A stretch of DNA of 64,000 bases from Deltaproteobacteria bacterium (lineage in GTDB: Bacteria > Myxococcota > Kuafuiibacteriia > Kuafuiibacteriales > Kuafuiibacteriaceae): positions 2,356,001 to 2,420,000 of the forward strand of contig JADJBV010000001.1 of the NCBI GenBank assembly GCA_016703535.1. The letters run 5' to 3'. Within the stretch, counting starts at the first letter, position 1; every line of letters begins with the position of its first letter. Both the position numbers and the translations under genes were made by a program. Positions 61,790 to 64,000 of the stretch are shown here, piece after piece. Under the pieces are notes generated by a model. The model saw only the letters and a program-made list of their open reading frames with translations, did not search any database and was not told the origin of the DNA.

Positions 61790-62533
61790 TCACTCGACCC
61801 GGACCACCCAGTCGGTCGGCAACTGACCGAGCAGCGCCGCCAACCCGGCCTCGACCCGGGAGGGATCTTTGGACTCGATGGTGATCTTGACCCGGTGATC
61901 CGCGTCGTCGAAGCGCGGGTACGAGCCGAACTCGAGCTCCGGGTGGGCCTCGGCCACGTCCTTCAACAGCAGGGCGATCCGATCTTCACCGACCGAAACG
62001 AACACCTGCTTGAGCGCAAACGGCGTCGAGCGCAGGCGGGGCCGCAGGTAGTCGAACTTCAACTTCAAGAAGCTCGGCACCCCGGGCAACACGAAGACGT
62101 TCCGCACCTTGATCACCGGATAACGGAGTTCACCCATGCCCAAGAGCTCAGTGCCCTCGGGGAGGAGCGCCATCCTGCGGGTCGCTTGGTCGTAGCGTTC
62201 GCCGTAGTGGGCTTGGAGCGCCCGATCCAACTCGGGGTGGATCTCGAGCCCAACGCCAAAGGCCGCCGCGATGGCGTCGAAGGTCAGATCATCGTGGGTC
62301 GAGCCGACGCCGCCCGACGTGAAGACGTGGGTATAGGCCTCGGACATCTCGCGCACGTCCTTGGCGATGATGTCGATCTCGTCGCGGATGAACACCACCC
62401 GCATCAAGGCGACGCCCAAAGAGCGGAGGCCTTGGGTCAAGTAGCGGGCGTTTTCCTCTTCGACCTTGCCGGAGAGGACCTCGTTGCCGATCACCACGAT
62501 GCCGGCGGTGCTCACGGGATCGGAGCTAAGCAT
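61790..62533 (-). CDS. CinA/MoaB-type molybdopterin-binding-fold protein
   Basis: 247 residues. Only the N-terminal MoCF-like domain of CinA is present: VVIGNEVLSGKVEEENARYL, FTSGGVGSTHDDLTFDAIAA, and VFVLPGVPSFLKLKFDYLRP. The C-terminal CinA amidohydrolase part is absent. Stand-alone versions are annotated as competence/damage-inducible-like proteins or nicotinamide-nucleotide enzymes; activity here is open. Its start overlaps the upstream adenylate-forming gene by eight bases, so the two are coupled. Confidence 0.88.
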   Translation of the reverse strand: MLSSDPVSTAGIVVIGNEVLSGKVEEENARYLTQGLRSLGVALMRVVFIRDEIDIIAKDVREMSEAYTHVFTSGGVGSTHDDLTFDAIAAAFGVGLEIHPELDRALQAHYGERYDQATRRMALLPEGTELLGMGELRYPVIKVRNVFVLPGVPSFLKLKFDYLRPRLRSTPFALKQVFVSVGEDRIALLLKDVAEAHPELEFGSYPRFDDADHRVKITIESKDPSRVEAGLAALLGQLPTDWVVRVE

Positions 62534-63932
62534 AAAGGCCGGGGCGAGGCACCTTGCTCCAGACCTGGCGGATCTTGTGGCTGGTCGGCTCTCGTTCGAT
62601 CCGCTCGACGGGCTCGACCTGATAACGGACCGTGGATCCCAAGGCGTTTTGCTCGAGATAGGCCGTAAAACGCCGGGCCAACTCCAGGCCGATCGGCCCC
62701 AAGTCGGCGTCGGGCTCCCGGACGAAGCGGATCTTGAGCTGGTTTTGGGCCTCGTGGACCAGCTGATATTGGGCCAGGCCCGGTAGGTTCAGGAACAAGG
62801 TCTCGAAGGGCAAAGGTGGGTGGGCCTGAAACCGCCCGACCGCGTCGCTGAGGTAAAAAGTGTCATCGGTCCGGCCTTCGACCCGGATCCGAGTGAGCCC
62901 GGCGCCGCACTCGCACGGCCCCGGCAACAGGGTGACCGAATCGGGCAACTCGTAGCGGTAGAGGGGTTGGGCCAGGTTCTCCAGGTTGGTGACCAACACC
63001 TTGGCGCTTTGAGTGCCGGGCGGCACCGGGCGACCTTGTTCGTCCACCGGCTCGAGCACACAAAAATCTTCGTTCACGTGGAGTTGTCCGAGGCGGCACT
63101 GGTTGGCCATCACCAGGCACTCGGTGGCGCCGTAGGTCTCGGAGATCTCGCTCATCGGGAAGGCCTTCTGGAGCGTCGCCTTGGCCAAAGCCGAAACCGG
63201 CTCGCTGCCGAGGGAGATGAACTCGGGCTGCAAATGCAAGTCACCTTGCAATTGGGCGTGGGCCAAGGTCTCCAGATAAGTCGGGTAGCCGTGCAGGTAG
63301 TGGGGCCGATAGCGGTTCAGGGCCCGGATCGTCTCTTGGCGATCGGCCATGATCGAAAACAGGCGCATCTGGATCAGCAGCCGAGAGAGCCGGGGGCTGA
63401 AGCCACCCACCAACCGCGAGATGTAGCGACCGTCGATGGCGATGGTCATGGCCATCCGATAACGACGCCCGAAACAAAACCGGATCACCTCCCGAGGGAT
63501 CAGCCGGTGCCGCAAGATCCGCGCAAAAAGAGCCCCGTTTTGCCGAGCAAAAGAGCGGGCGTCGGTCAAGAAGTAGCCGACCTTGCCGGTGGTGCCCGAG
63601 GTGGTCGCGGCCACGTAACGGCCCCGGAGCAAGCGGCCGAAGTCGCTCCGATCCCGGACGAAGTCCTCGACCTCGGCCAGGCCGATCGTGGGATCGGTCA
63701 ACGAATCAGAAAAGCGCTCCATCAACTCCGACTTGGTGATCGGCGGGATCGCGTCGAGGGGTGGCAGGGCCGAGATCCCGATCCGCGCCTTGCCCAAGTT
63801 CGTGTGGGTCCGGGCGTGCTCCAGCAAAAAACGCAGCTTGGCGGCCTGGACCTCCTTCACCCTCGCCGCACTGAGGCGTCGCTCCCGATAGAGGGCGCCG
63901 ATCGCCGCGGCCGCGAAGGGCAAAATCGCCAT
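62526..63932 (-). CDS. Adenylate-forming enzyme, phenylacetate-CoA-ligase-like
   Basis: 468 residues from the ATG at 63932; a TTG at 63944 is possible and the frame stays open to the window edge. Motifs: the phosphate loop AATTSGTTGKVGYF, the A5-type YGATECLVMANQ, the Asp in SGRTDDTFYLSD-type (EGRTDDTFYL), and a C-terminal domain with SVPPGT and KIRQVWSKVP. PaaK/CapK-like enzymes activate aryl or acyl acids, and CapK-type members act in polysaccharide or coenzyme F chemistry. The substrate is unknown. It overlaps the CinA-like gene. Confidence 0.82.
   Translation of the reverse strand: MAILPFAAAAIGALYRERRLSAARVKEVQAAKLRFLLEHARTHTNLGKARIGISALPPLDAIPPITKSELMERFSDSLTDPTIGLAEVEDFVRDRSDFGRLLRGRYVAATTSGTTGKVGYFLTDARSFARQNGALFARILRHRLIPREVIRFCFGRRYRMAMTIAIDGRYISRLVGGFSPRLSRLLIQMRLFSIMADRQETIRALNRYRPHYLHGYPTYLETLAHAQLQGDLHLQPEFISLGSEPVSALAKATLQKAFPMSEISETYGATECLVMANQCRLGQLHVNEDFCVLEPVDEQGRPVPPGTQSAKVLVTNLENLAQPLYRYELPDSVTLLPGPCECGAGLTRIRVEGRTDDTFYLSDAVGRFQAHPPLPFETLFLNLPGLAQYQLVHEAQNQLKIRFVREPDADLGPIGLELARRFTAYLEQNALGSTVRYQVEPVERIEREPTSHKIRQVWSKVPRPGLYA
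63235..63250. repeat. Dispersed 16-bp palindrome, copy 8
   Basis: TGCAAG-TCAC-CTTGCA, inside the adenylate-forming enzyme gene, with AT-rich flanks on both sides (CAAA before, ATTG after). Confidence 0.7.
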
Positions 63933-64000
63933 GGTCGTTGGCAATGTGGACGGGGCCCTCCCCTTCGCCCATCCCCCGGAGGACCGAGGGCTTGTGCAAG

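Noticed and set aside
63945..64000. Separate gene at the right edge
   Set aside because: The frame of the adenylate-forming enzyme stays open to the edge, and no independent start, stop or motif is visible in 56 bases.

Overview
The window is GC-rich chromosomal DNA with tightly packed genes, many 4-base stop/start overlaps, heavy use of TTG leucine codons, and many lipoproteins whose lipobox is followed by Asp/Gly/Pro-rich linkers. TPR, PEGA-like, LPP20-like and bactofilin proteins, together with a bactofilin carrying a basic C-terminal tail like that of Myxococcus BacP, point to a member of the Myxococcota (delta-proteobacterial lineage). I cannot name a genus. No insertion sequence, integrase, phage or CRISPR array was recognised.

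Layout. 1-4.0 kb: a left-edge partial PEGA-like protein, SppA, a KDPG aldolase fused to a molybdopterin-oxidoreductase-like domain, and a TPR protein. 4.0-7.7 kb (minus): a redox operon of cytochrome b561-DUF1924, diheme cytochrome c, response regulator and sensor kinase. 7.9-8.6 kb: two small unrecognised genes, one Met-rich. 8.6-13.5 kb (minus): a thiolase, then a Tat-exported molybdopterin oxidoreductase with NapG- and NapH-like iron-sulfur partners. 13.6-26.8 kb (plus): a 13-kb block for redox chemistry in the envelope and probably at the cell surface. It holds lipoproteins, a TIG/beta-propeller/MauG-like lipoprotein, a heptaheme cytochrome with a GMC dehydrogenase and its small subunit, a decaheme OmcA/MtrC-family lipoprotein, and a parvulin lipoprotein.

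26.9-29.1 kb carries a polyprenol/phytol kinase-like membrane protein and a propeller lipoprotein. 29.1-34.1 kb is an accessory stretch: two identical-architecture palindromes precede a two-gene operon encoding a 128-aa protein and a 1005-aa effector/toxin-like protein, followed by DUF2200 and two small unknowns. 34.1-35.3 kb is gene-poor, with a hierarchical tandem repeat array beside tRNA-Gly(GCC). 35.4-49 kb is mostly housekeeping and cell-structure genes: pgsA, lytic transglycosylase, nadB, two LPP20-type lipoproteins, pyrE, three bactofilins and an AAA+ ATPase. 49.1-54.5 kb (minus) is an nrdR-ribD-ribE-ribBX-ribH-nusB operon with two extra small genes; the ribBX product has lost the zinc cysteines of GTP cyclohydrolase II. 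54.5-55.2 kb is a repeat-rich spacer. 55.2-64 kb holds glyA, an amidohydrolase, a UvrD/HelD-like helicase, a PEGA/TolB-type envelope operon, a CinA-type protein and an adenylate-forming enzyme.

Across all regions a 16-bp palindrome (YGCARG-N4-CTTGCR) recurs at least eight times, always inside genes. This is far above chance by a rough hand estimate and is the most general unexplained signal. The redox genes form a plausible pathway: periplasmic dehydrogenases feed multiheme cytochromes, and a surface decaheme lipoprotein passes electrons outward. No outer-membrane MtrB-type porin is present, so that route is an inference.
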